From the NCBI GenBank assembly GCA_021234155.1, contig JAJEKV010000052.1, forward strand, positions 6,617,358-6,681,357: a DNA stretch of 64,000 bases, read 5' to 3'. The notes under the pieces are model-generated. The model saw nothing but the letters and a program-made list of their open reading frames with translations, was not told the origin of the DNA and did not search any database. Below, in pieces: positions 43,473-53,791 of this stretch. The first letter of the stretch is position 1; each line of letters opens with the position of its first letter. The position numbers were made by a program, and so were the translations under genes. Origin of the DNA: Isoetes taiwanensis (taxonomy: Eukaryota; Streptophyta; Lycopodiopsida; Isoetales; Isoetaceae).

Positions 43473-43914
43473 CCCTATATAAAGGAGGCAACTGATCGTT
43501 GCGTTATACAGGCGGGCATCCAACCTTAGCATCATTGCAAATTGCTTCAGCGCCATTGGAAATTGCTTCAGGTAAGGTTCAATTGTTTCTTTATTTCCTT
43601 GATTTTCTGGGTTTGTGTTGGATTCAAGCTAACCGGTTGCGGGTTTCGCATGCAGCAAGGAGATAATGGATCAAATGGACCGAACTCCTCGCGGTCGTGC
43701 AAGATTGAGCCTGCAAGGCTAGTTGGGGCACACCCCAACTTCAAACACCCCAAAGCGTTCACGGGCCATGAGCTCGTCCTCTGATACTTCCGACACTGTC
43801 CCCTGCTCATCGGAGGTCGCGGATGCACTGCATCATGCCCGGAGTGGCCAGCAGATTCACTGCCAAATCCGCATCGATGACAATGGCAACGTCCTCATCA
43901 AAAAGGAGGACTGA
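43473..43914 (+). CDS. possible small expressed gene with TATA box and intron
   Basis: A TATA box (CTATATAAAGG, about 43473) is followed by CAG|GTAAGG (about 43570) and an acceptor (TGCAG|CAAGG, about 43656). Downstream are two plus-strand frames: a short one beginning MDQMDRTPRGRARLSLQG, then 43723-43914 encoding MGHTPTSNTPKR...IRIDDNGNVLIKKED (63 aa, serine-rich centre). The upstream 43000-43260 region is relatively GC-rich and CpG-rich. No family is recognised. It could also be the promoter side of a decayed element. Confidence 0.35.
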
Positions 43915-44175
43915 AGCCTTCCTTCTGCTGGCACTCCGGGCAGTTTTTTTTTAGTTCTTTTTTCCCCCTTGTGTAATTATCCTTTTGCTGAAGTCTTGAA
44001 GCTCCATGAGTTGTTTTGGCAGGGCTTGGCCAGGCATGTGTTAATAAGAACTTAAAGAATCTTATTGTCTTGGTATGATATGAACATTATGAACTTAAGA
44101 ATCTAATATGAAAATTATGAACTTAAGAATCTTATTGTCTCAGGTCTTGTCATAATGTAATTATCTCGAATTTTG

Positions 44176-44745
44176 TCATAATGTAATTGTTTTGGATTCT
44201 TTTGCAGCCAATATAACATCCAACTCCACATGGCTACTATGACCACCTAGAAAAATTAGATGTGGATTTTCTGGGGACACTCCTCCAGGTACCCTAGATC
44301 GAAAGTGTGTCAACCATGACTTAAAAAGTTCAGTGGTCATCCATGCATGCTGTTGAACTGCCTGGATTGCTCCTTCCTCACATCTGCTTATGTAATCTGC
44401 CTTCATCCTCTTACCCTTAAAGATGTACAAGTTGGGCAATTTATACCCTTCAGCATTAACACATTCCAGAATTGTCACCCACTCTCTAGAGTTCATGACA
44501 ACTTCATTGACATCTCGTGCACCCGTCGTTGCAATTATTTTTAGGCCCCTAACCTTGCCTGCCTGTATCCCAGTCTCCTCAACATTCCAAACCCTAGATG
44601 GTGGAAAATCAAATTCATCATAGATTGTTTTGAGGCCATTGTAGATCATGTCCAGGTTTGGCTGATTCATGGCAAGTGCCCTTGCCCTCTCCAATGTCTG
44701 GGCACTCCTCAAAGTTATGTTAGGATGCCTCTTCTTATCGCTCAT
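44176..44745 (-). pseudogene. pogo/Jerky-type DDE transposase domain with altered catalytic residues
   Basis: A 189-codon frame matches the DDE_1 domain of pogo-like Tc1/mariner transposases: PSRVWNVEETG, CVNAEGYKLPNLYIFKGKRM, AWMTTELFKSWLTHF, HLIFLGGHSSHVELDVI. The first catalytic Asp, normally in 'N.DETG', is Glu. The second, normally in 'LILDGHSSH', is Gly (FLGGHSSH). The frame ends before the third acidic residue. The enzyme would be inactive, so this is a remnant or a domesticated domain. The HTH part is at 46854-46370 on the same strand. Confidence 0.82.
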
Positions 44746-44759
44746 TCCTGGTCACCGAT

Positions 44760-45955
44760 CACTCTAATATTCCATCTATTATTCCTCATAGAGCATTCTC
44801 GACTGTTCGTTGACTCCATGATGGGATCAAATTCCCATTTCCACGTCACCATAAGATTTATAAACCATTGGCATGAGTCAACATACAGGTGAATCAGAAA
44901 CAATGATGCAAAAAAGGGGATTTGAACCTCCTGCCAAAAGAGGCAAATCCAAGATCATATCGCATTACATAGTATGCTTCAAAATATGTATAGCACATAT
45001 CTGTATATTCTTTTAAAACGTGGACACAAATTCTATGCACTACATGACCATCTTCATATGTAAATTATTTAACCTTGACAGTAAACATTATACTTTATGT
45101 ACATTCTCAAGTCTGGTGGTACTCCAGACTGGCAATCCATATAAAATCAACATTGCAGATAATTTCAGGTGATTAATTCTTCTATGCAAGGTTCCCATCA
45201 AAAGGGAAGACAGATCTCCCTAATTTGGATAGGTGATTTTCTTTGTTCTTAATTATCAGTATACACGGAATATTCATGTATTGGTATGTGTTCTATACTC
45301 CTGTATTGATTTGCATATTGATATGCGAATGAAAGCAAGAACATCAAGAGAGACATTCTCCAAAAAAGAGAGGACCCCTTAACTTCCTTAACCAGCATAG
45401 ACTTTAATCCAGCAGTTTCTTGCCATTTGATCTTGGATTGGTGATGGCAATGCAACTAAGAAGACAAATCGATTATGAAAGGAAGGTTGGATCTTTATTA
45501 ATCATAACTCTAGCACTGCAGCTGTTGAGGATGATAACCTATGGCATTGATATATTGGCCTGACTAATGCCCGCCATTTCCAGACGTTATGTAATAAGCT
45601 TTGATATTTCTATATCGTACCAAGAAGTTAAGAACAATAGCAAGAAGCATAAAAGATGAATGACTTAAATCTTATGATTGGTGTAAAGAGTTTTGCCCCT
45701 TTGCATAGGACAAGTTTCCAAAGGGACAAGCCCGGTCCATTGGGCTGTTAAACAGGATTCTAGAACCGTGGGGCAAAATACCATCAGAGTTGTGAAATTC
45801 GTATGTTGAAAAGAACTACCTACCTGGCCATTCAAAATGATGTGAAATAACAACATTCCAGACACAAAAGTTCCAGATAGCCTTATAGATCCTACAAGCC
45901 TAATAAGGAAGCATGCATTCTTTTAATATATACACAACTGCTTCTGAATCTGAAC
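44760..45955. other. sequence between pogo HTH and DDE parts; nothing recognised
   Basis: No coding or repeat signature could be supported. It separates the two transposase parts and could be an intron, later insertions, or part of an unrelated gene whose first exon is at 46159-45962. Confidence 0.3.
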
Positions 45956-45961
45956 TCAAAC

Positions 45962-46159
45962 CTGTGCACCTTCATATACTTGTCTGCCAACGTCACCAAG
46001 AGCAGCTCTATAAATTCCTTCAAAAACTCCTAAGACTCGGCTCTGCCTTACCTCCAAGAGAGAGCCAAAGAAGTCGTGCCATGCTGAATCCTCCTCCTCG
46101 CCGCCAACGTGGTGCTTCAATTCCGATAGCTGGATGTCCGTTCCCGGTTTCATCTCCAT
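45962..46159 (-). CDS. putative first coding exon of unknown family
   Basis: From an ATG at 46159, 66 codons run to a CAG|GTTTGA donor: MEMKPGTDIQLSELKHHVGG, then FFGSLLEVRQSRVLGVFEGI, ending VYEGAQ. It is amphipathic and helical-looking, with no stop. I do not recognise the family and find no matching second exon to the left. Its upstream sequence (46255-46313) resembles the sequence upstream of the Replitron-like gene (8405-8460). Confidence 0.35.
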
Positions 46160-46369
46160 GGTTCGCAACCCTGGTCCCCTTCGGCCCCTGCTAAAAAAAA
46201 AATAAAAAAATTCGAAGCCAAAACCAAACCCTGGAGGCCAGTATTAGCAAAATACGGTCAAACATACGAATACCAAGTGTCAACCATTGTAAACCTTATG
46301 TTACACCCTGCCCATTCCACATACCTTATTGAAGAGCTTCCACCAGTTATTGCCTGGCATACCGTCTGA

Positions 46370-46854
46370 TGTACTTATGTTCCCAGCATTTGCCATTTGG
46401 ACTGCCTTTGCCTTGACTGCACTCAAGGTAACCCCCATACCGAGTTCTCTCTATCAAGAGCCCAGGCAACTAGTTCTTCTTCCTGCTTGAGAGTGAGAAC
46501 TTGAGGATGCTTCTTTTGTTTATGGGTCATTCTACCATATTGCCAATCACGTATGGTAGACTCAGGTATGCCGGATCTCCTAGAGGCCTCTTTAATTGAA
46601 ATGCCATATCCACTAACCTCTTCCAAGATGTCCTCCATCTGTTGTTCCGTCCACTGGCCTCTCTTGGATGTTGAAGGTTGCCCTGCCATGGTATTATCCG
46701 AAGTTTGATCCGTCCTTCTCTTCCTCACCTGCTTTGCCCTAACCCTTTTGGTATTGGCAGGTGGCGTGGCATTGCCATGCACCCTGTTCGATCTGGTCTG
46801 CGCCGTCGAGCTAGTTAAAGGAGTAGAAGCTCCTGATGTGGCAATATAGAGCAC
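46370..46854 (-). pseudogene. pogo-type transposase N-terminal HTH region
   Basis: The minus-strand frame has a basic N-terminal stretch (AKQVRKRRTDQ). A psq-type helix-turn-helix follows (RGQWTEQQMEDILEEV, GISIKEASRRSGIPESTIRDW), then LTLKQEEELVAWALDREN, the start of a CENP-B-like second HTH. In a shifted frame it continues KAVQMANAGNISTSDGMPGNNWWKLFNK to a GTATGT donor. The domain binds transposon ends. It probably belonged with the DDE domain at 44745-44176. Confidence 0.75.
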
Positions 46855-47191
46855 AATTTGGATTCAAAACATTTTGAATTACCAATCCACTCCATTTAGA
46901 AAAGGGTCGATCGATATGCCCGCCAATTCGAAGTAGAATGTGCTATGTCTGGCAAAAGGGCACGACATGGGTTCGGGAGGCCTCGCCGAATGCGCCATAG
47001 CCATCGACGCCAGGTGTGACGTGTCACGATTGTAACTTATGTCTTGCGCGATGTCGGGCCCAGCATACGACATTTCTACACTGCGCGGTAATTGGGGGCC
47101 TTGCAACGTGCTGGCAGGAGCCCTGGTCCCGCCGACACGGGCAAGTCGCGGTAGGGGGCAACCATACCCTAGTGGAATCTGCCCCTCATTG
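46855..47191. other. unassigned sequence left of the large MULE
   Basis: A minus-strand frame at 47106-46879 (75 aa) may continue the pogo-type protein N-terminally, but no motif supports this. Otherwise empty. Confidence 0.3.
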
Positions 47192-47200
47192 ATAGAATTC

Positions 47201-47960
47201 GGCTCAGGATAGTCTTACCCTGGTTTCGGGGATCCCGGAGGTAAAAAAACCGTCCTCCGGTATCACCCTCAGGGCTCGACGGAATCCGTTTCAGGACCCC
47301 GTTTCAAATGCCGTCGCGACACCGCGTGAGGGGTCTGCATAAATCTGAGCCGTCACGCCCGCGACACATCTGGCCGTCGCGGTGGTGTTCCCGCCTCCGG
47401 TATCACCAGCTTAACGCCGATCCGCCCTCACGGAATCATAGCGCTGATCCGCCCTCAGGGATCCCCATGCCTGGCCCGATAACAGCCGATATCTCCGTAG
47501 GTGTGTGATCCCCTCCTCGGGATCACCATCGGCGTGGCGATATCGGCCACCCCGGCTATCGCCCACGATCCGGCCTCGGGATCACCACCATAACCCGACC
47601 GGCCCGACGCCGAGGACAGTGGAAATCCCGGCCTCAGGGATCAGGAACTGCCGTCGGTCGTGATTCCTTCCTCGGGATCACCCACCCTAGGCGATATCGG
47701 CGGACCCGATATCGGCGTTATCCCGCCTGCGGGATCACCACCGTGGGGCGATATCGGCGATTCGATATCCGCCTCGTTATCCCGCCTCGGGATCACCACC
47801 TCGGTTGTGATTCCTTCCTCGGGATCCCCTAATGCGATTTGCATGAAAATCGGCGGTGTATGGCGATGGAATGATCGTCGCGGGCCGATTTTTGAACATG
47901 TCAGCCCATACGCGGACCAACCATCCCGATCTGGCGGACACGGGGCCGTCGAAACCACCC
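47201..47960 (+). repeat. left terminal inverted repeat of the large MULE
   Basis: Matches 56455-57116 in reverse complement with small indels. It is studded with about a dozen copies of CCTC.GGGATCACC or GGGATCCC variants. It is GC- and CpG-rich compared with the AT-rich flanks. It probably contains the promoter for the transposase, whose first coding exon starts near 48045. Confidence 0.85.
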
Positions 47961-48044
47961 TCGGGGATCCCACATTTGTCTTCCAGAATTTCTCTGCGCT
48001 GCTGCATATGCACCGACGGATGTTCGAAGCGGCCCCTTGCAGCT

Positions 48045-50912
48045 ATGGACGTTTGGGGGCTGGAGGAGAAGATAGCACAGGTATTTATCTGCTTAAGATT
48101 ATTTTTAGGAGGTAAGAAACGTATATCTGAGCTCCCTTTCTCGCCATTCAATTTGCGTCTTTGAAATACATGTGGAGTCACCCCCTAATGGCATTTTCGA
48201 CCCAAAGAACAACCTACTTTGGTTTCGAGGAAGAGTACCAAGTTCTTCATGCATTGTGGAGGTGGAGAAATGCTTGTGTGGACCTGCTACCTCCCAACAA
48301 ACCGGGTTGAAGACTTCATTCTTGGAGAGCAAAAAAATTGTGTGGCACCGTGCAGCTTCTACTTAAGGAGTTCCAATCCCGAGAGGGTGCTAAAGAGGCC
48401 AACCATGGATTCTTATTTGACTATGAAAAGGTATGTATTTATTTAAAAAACCCTATCCTCTAGTTTACTGTTGTTGTTTCTGTAGTAGAAAACATTGTAG
48501 CAGAAGTATATTTAATTCTTAGATGTACATGCACTACTTTCATGCACTAATTTTGAACACTCAAAATAGGTACTGGTGCACATATGGTCCCCAGGACAAG
48601 ACTTTGAACACTCACGTGGTTGCTGATGGACCACGTCAACCTGGCACACGCAGGAAAAGAGTTGAGAGGGGTGAGAGTGTGCGTAGGGGCTGCCAATGCC
48701 ATTTTACCATTAGGCAACTCTACCTTCTCCCAGAATGCTCTCAAGTTACTTATTATGGGTTTGAGCATAGAAATCTCCAAGGCGAGCCTTGCCATGGTAA
48801 ATTTGTTGACGTAGAGAAAGGTATCAGATTCAAGCTAGCACCGTGGATCTCACAGGAATTGAGGGAATGGGTTAGAGAAAAGCTCGTGCATTGGCACACC
48901 CCACGAAGTGTTATGAACATGCACGAGGAGAGGTGGAGATTTAAAGTAGATGTGCATGGCAAGGATAGTTTGTGTAGGGATGACATGCTGAAGATCCGGG
49001 ATGTTTACAGCATTGAGAAGAGTGTTGTTAGAAACACTTGGAAGCTACATGAAGACCTTCCCACTAGCATCAACATGTGGGTGCAACAACATCTAGAGTC
49101 CGTGTTCTTGTATGAACATGGTGACACGTTCCAATTGGGAGTGATAACTCCAATCCAAAGAGAGGCAATGCTGAAGTTTGGAAAGAATAGGGCCATTTGC
49201 ATGGATGCAACCTTCAAAACTAATGACAAGAGGTACACTCTAAGAGTTCATTTCCATTCTAGATCCGGATTCATAGTCCATTTAAAATGGCTATAGCAGT
49301 TAGTTTCAACCATGCAATGACATCTATTGGTTTCAATTATGCAGGTACTATCTTTTTACACTCATTGCCTTCGATGACCATTGCAATGGCATGCCATTGG
49401 CATATGTCATAACCAATTCTCAAAAAAGTAGGGCTATAACTGTGTGGTTGAAAGCACTAAAGGATTCATTATGCCAGGATGATCCCGACTGGCACCCTTC
49501 TTGCATCATAACTGACGATGCTGATGCTGAAATCAAGGCGGTAAAAAATGTAAGTGATGCCTTGCTGCAATTTTCCCCCAAGTTATATTTTCTTGCATAC
49601 TTTCTAACACTAACACTTGTAGGTATTCCCAAACGTGCCTGTGCAAATATGCATTTGGCATGTGAGAAGAGCCTGGATTAAGTGGCTAAGCAAAAATGTA
49701 AGGAGTAAGGTGCATAGAAATGAAATGTTCAAGGAGCTAGGGAATATAATGTACAAGGCGGAGGGTCCCTGTAGGGGACAATGAGTATGGTCGAGTACTG
49801 GGAGTTTGTTAGGAAAGAGGCTATCAAGAGATTGGAAGAGTTGGCGAGGAAGTATCCTCAATACCCTAAATTGTCGGCCTACATGAGTAAGGAGTGGACT
49901 AAGAACATCTGTGAATGGGTATTGGCTACAAGAATGTACATGCACTCCAATCAAGAGACCAATCTTCGCCATAGAGGCATGGCATCTTTGCCGTTAAGTT
50001 GCGCCTAGGCATATGTAAACGTGCACTTCGAGGGTGAGAATTGACTGGTTGCTCTACATTCTCACTAACAATGTGGAGACACACATGGCTTATATGAGGT
50101 AACATTTACATATCACTATTTACCTTGCAAATGATTGATATATAGCTATGTTCTAGGTCTATGAAGGAACATGGATTTGTAGTGAACACCTCACAGGAAC
50201 AAATAGTAGAGTGCGCAATTAGAGGCTTCGGAGAATTGTAAAACCTAACAAGTCACAATTACCAACTTCGAGGAGGGCGAGGCTGAAGTGCAAACCGAAG
50301 CACTCTTTGGACGGGGCCCGCACTTTGTTTGGAGCACACAAGAATTGGGCATGTTGTGATTGCCCTTGGGGAGCCAAGGGTAATCTATGTAAGCATCAGT
50401 GAAAGTTATGCAAATGCTTGGCAATTCTGAGGGGATCAAGATCTGCTGAGGTGTTGGGTTCCCAATATGGGACAATAGGTGGGGGCATGGATCACGAAGC
50501 AATCTGGCCCCGCAAGAGAGTTGTGGAGACCGGGGATCTGGAGGTGCTTGAGGTAGTACGCCTAGGGGAAGAGTCTCCCTTGCAAACAAGCGTCAAGTGG
50601 ACTTGAACAAGACTCGGAGCCTCCTTGGAGGCGGTAATTGCTAGAGTGATGTCTAGGGCTCAAAAAGATCCTAACATTTTAGTTGCAACTGATTCTCTCA
50701 TGAGGCAGCTCGACTTTAGACTTGAGAAGATAGATGACATAGTTGGCACAAGCACTAATATATCAAGTCTACCTGAACTTACCTTGGAGGTGAATTGTGG
50801 TACTAGCTTGTCACGGCTGAAGCCTGTTATAGAACTTGGAAAACATAAGGTGAAGAAAGCAAGGAAGAGTTGGAAGGAACTTCAGATGGAGGCTTCATGC
50901 AAGGCACCATGA
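48045..50912 (+). pseudogene. MULE transposase gene, multi-exon, with frame breaks
   Basis: The start is near 48045 (MDVWGLEEKIAQ then GTATTT). Recognisable exons: 48219-48432; about 48571-49232, with the N-terminal zinc-binding region (CTYGP...RRGCQCHFTIRQLY) and the first catalytic Asp (ICMDATFKTNDK); 49345-49549, with the second Asp (IITDDADAEIKAV); and 49623 onward, with the MULE CxxH motif (CIWHVRRAW). A premature stop follows at about 49780, with later pieces in other frames (EYWEFVRKEAI; RIDWLLYILTNNVETHM). A SWIM zinc finger (CCDCPWGAKGNLCKH) lies at 50352-50396 and a C-terminal tail at 50625-50912. The protein would cut and paste the element by binding its TIRs in the nucleus. At least three frame breaks suggest recent loss of function. 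Confidence 0.85.
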
Positions 50913-51078
50913 TTCCCAAATTTCGGGACCTGAAACATGACTCTCAAAATCAGAACATGACTTTTATTTCTCAATCTTTCAAATGTAATGTTTAAATGTT
51001 CTAAGGTAATGGTAAATGGTAAATGTTATGTCATGGTAAATGTTTCCCCCTAAGGTACAATGGTCCTCAGGTTATCAT

Positions 51079-51312
51079 TTTAATCCCGTCCGCCTGCTGG
51101 TGATCCCGGAGAATGGGATCACGTGTGGTGATCCCCACCTCCGGGATCACCAGCAGGCGGGCGGGATTTATTTTTTATGTTTTTTCCCCCCATAAGCTAC
51201 CATGGTTCTAAGGTTATCGATTTAATCCCGTCCTGCTGGTGATCCCGGAGGAGGGGATCACGTGTGGTGATCCCCACCTCCGGGATCACCAGCAGTTGGA
51301 CGGGATTACTTT
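51079..51312. repeat. two tandem foldback units with perfect long stems
   Basis: Each unit (about 51085-51163 and 51225-51305) pairs CCGTCC(GCCT)GCTGGTGATCCCGGAG with its reverse complement CTCCGGGATCACCAGC across a loop containing GGGATCACGTGTGGTGATCCCC. The units are separated by T/C runs and by a shared GGTTATC.(A/T)TTTAATCCCG leader. They lie just after the transposase 3' end. Confidence 0.85.
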
Positions 51313-51438
51313 TTAATTTTTTTTTCCCCCCAAGGTACAATGGTTATTTTAAATGGTCTATTTATTTGCATGTTTCAAATGGATCATAAGTTACAATGGG
51401 GCCTTACAATGGCCTAAAACTGACATTCTAAGTCCGAA

Positions 51439-52047
51439 TCATTCTGAATCAGCATCAAGCACTGTTGCCATGCCTTCTGCCCGGACGTCCTCAGCAGTTA
51501 CATCTGGCACACCACAGGGTAGTGTCCACATGATGTGATCGAAGATGTCGCATAAAGATGGATCAGACCCCTCTAGGACTTCCCTAATTAGAACCTTCTT
51601 TCGCAGCCTCCGTGCAGCACACATTTCCTCGAAGCAGGCCTTTAGGGTGTTGCCTTCCCAGACAATGTCCGTAGCTAGCAAATTCTTCAAAGCCTTGCCC
51701 TGGATAATGCACTTCTTCAATTCCCAAAGCAATGCCCTGTGGCTTGGCCGACCGGGATCATTGTCCAGAGGCCTAGGGGTCTCTCTGCTGTATTCCCCAT
51801 TCTCCACGGTCTCTGCATGAACCATGAGGGGATCATGAAAAGATGGCTGAAAAGATTAGTATGAAAGTAGAACATAAATGTGAAGGAAGACAACAACATG
51901 CTCACTTTGGAACGTTTTGATGCTGTCGGGTTGGGCGAGATCAAGCCCCACTTCCTCCTGAATTTCATTCAAGTGGACGAGAATATCATCAAGGCTGTGG
52001 GCATTGATGGCACTGCCCTGCTGCAGCTGTTGTCGGGTCCTCACCAT
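51439..52047 (-). CDS. intact two-exon accessory gene of the large MULE, unknown family
   Basis: The exons are 52047-51906 and 51812-51439, with GT/AG borders (CAAA|GTGAGC and ATGCAG|AG), giving 171 residues. It begins MVRTRQQLQQGSAINAHSL, continues with an EIQEEVGLDLAQPDS acidic helix, then a basic, helical core (LLWELKKCIIQGKALKNLL, CAARRLRKKVLIREVLEG) and an acidic C-terminus (DVTAEDVRAEGMATVLDADSE). No catalytic motif or known domain is seen. It is convergent with the transposase gene, as mudrB is to mudrA in maize MuDR, but no sequence similarity to MURB is evident. It is the only gene in the element without a visible frame break, which suggests recent function. Confidence 0.65.
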
Positions 52048-52254
52048 CTGTCACTTAGCTACTGAACTCAATTGAAACCAACTTACTTTCTAGCAAGAAC
52101 CACTAAGGCAAGGGTATAAATAGACTCATGAATCAACCGTTGTACTATCCGTTGTACAACGGTTAACCCTTGATTTCAATTTGTAATGGTAAAGGTAAAG
52201 TGGTAAAGTGGACCTTTTTTTCAATGGCTAGGTACCTCTATTATTTTTTTGAAC

Positions 52255-53415
52255 GTGGGGATCCCGGAGGACTGAATCCACCCTTGGGGATCCCGGAGGA
52301 CTGGATCGCCGGTGGTGATCCCCACCTCCGGGATCACCAGATCGCGGACGGACCACCATCCGGGATCACCCATGGTGATCCCCACCGGGGGATCACCAGG
52401 TGGGGACCACCATGGGTGATCCCCACCTCCGGGATCACCAGGAAGCGGGCGGGTTTTTTTTTTTTAAGAGTCTATGGTTCTTAGCTTCTCGAATTTATTC
52501 CCGTCCGCCATCTGGTGATCCCGGAGGTGGGGATCACCATGGTGATCCCCACCTCCGGGATCACCAGGTGGGGACCACCATGGGTGATCCCCACCTCCGG
52601 GATCACCAGTAAGCGGGCGGGTTTTTTATTTTTTTTTAAGAGTCTATGGTTCTTAGCTTCTCGAATTTATTCCCGTCCGCCATCTGGTGATCCCGGAGGT
52701 GGGGATCACCATGGGTGATCCCCACCTCCGGGATCACCAGGTGGGGACCACCATGGGTGATCCCCACCTCCGGGATCACCAAGTAAGCGAGTTTTTATTT
52801 TTTTTAAGAGTCTATGGTTCTTAGCTTCTCGAATTTATTCCCTTCCGCCATCTGGTGATCCCGGAGGTGGGGATCACCGTGGGTGATCCCCACCTCCGGG
52901 ATCACCAGGTGGGGACCACCATGGGTGATCCCCACCTCCGGGATCACCAGTAAGCGGGCGAGTTTTTTATTTTTTTTTAAGAGTGTATGGTTCTTAGCTT
53001 CTCGAATTTATTCCCGTCCGCCATCTGGTGATCCCGGGCCCACCTCCGGGATCACCAGGTGGGGACCACCATGGGTGATCCCCACCTCCGGGATCACCAG
53101 TAAGCGGGCGAGTTTTTTATTTTTTTTTAAGAGTCTATGGTTCTTAGCTTCGAATTTATTCTCGCCTGGCCATCCGGGTGATCCCGGGAGGTGGGGATCA
53201 CGTGGTGATCCCCACCTCCGGATCACCGTGGGGGGACCACCATGGGTGATCCCCACCTCCGGGATCACCAGTGAGCGAGCGAGTTTTTTATTTTTTTTTA
53301 AGAGTGTATGGTTCTTAGCTTCTCGAATTTATTCCCGTCCGCCATCTGGTGATCCCGGCGGGATCACCAGGTGGGGACCACCATGGGTGATCCCCACCTC
53401 CGGGATCACCAGTAA
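52255..53415. repeat. tandem foldback array built from the TIR motif
   Basis: About seven units of roughly 130-180 bp. A typical unit has T-rich sequence, GAGTCTATGGTTCTTAGC, TCTCGAATTTATTCCCG, TCCGCCATCTGGTGATCCC, then alternating GGTGATCCCCACCTCCGGGA and GGGATCACC blocks forming a cruciform. Units differ by small deletions of the centre (for example 53030-53045 and 53350-53362). The plus strand is open across it (52883-53581) only because of repetition. It is not a gene. Confidence 0.9.
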
Positions 53416-53791
53416 GCGGGTTGTTTTAGTATTTGCCTCCCTGGGGATCCCGGAGGTGTTCAAACTTCGGGATCCCAGAGCTATTCAAGTTTGGGGATCC
53501 CAGAGGTGTTCAAATTCCCAAACATTTGTGGACAACATCTGTTATGAATGGAGGGGATGCAGATTGACAGTTCAGGAGTAAACCCGGATAAGGAAAAACA
53601 AAAGCTATTTCCCACATCAATTAACCATTCACAAACTGTCATATTTTACAATCATAGCCAAAAATTTACATGTTGAACAAGGATCAAAAGTTTTTTTCTG
53701 TTATGGACCATTCAGCATCAAACGGGTCACGGGCCGATCGAATTGGTTGCTACCCTGCAAGTAGAAGGTTGATTTTTACGCTTTTAGGCAA

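Noticed and set aside
47660-48181. ORFs of 100-150 aa on both strands inside the left TIR
   Set aside because: GC-rich repeat sequence gives long open frames in several phases. The same sequence recurs inverted in the right TIR, so these are not genes, except the short transposase first exon near 48045.
52255-53415. CRISPR-like regular array
   Set aside because: Units are long cruciforms with no unique spacers, lie in a plant transposon and vary by internal deletion. This is a transposon-internal tandem foldback array.
52883-53581. 232-aa plus-strand open frame
   Set aside because: It only translates the tandem repeat (the same WGPPWVIPTSGIT-like peptide over and over) and ends with the array. 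No coding support.
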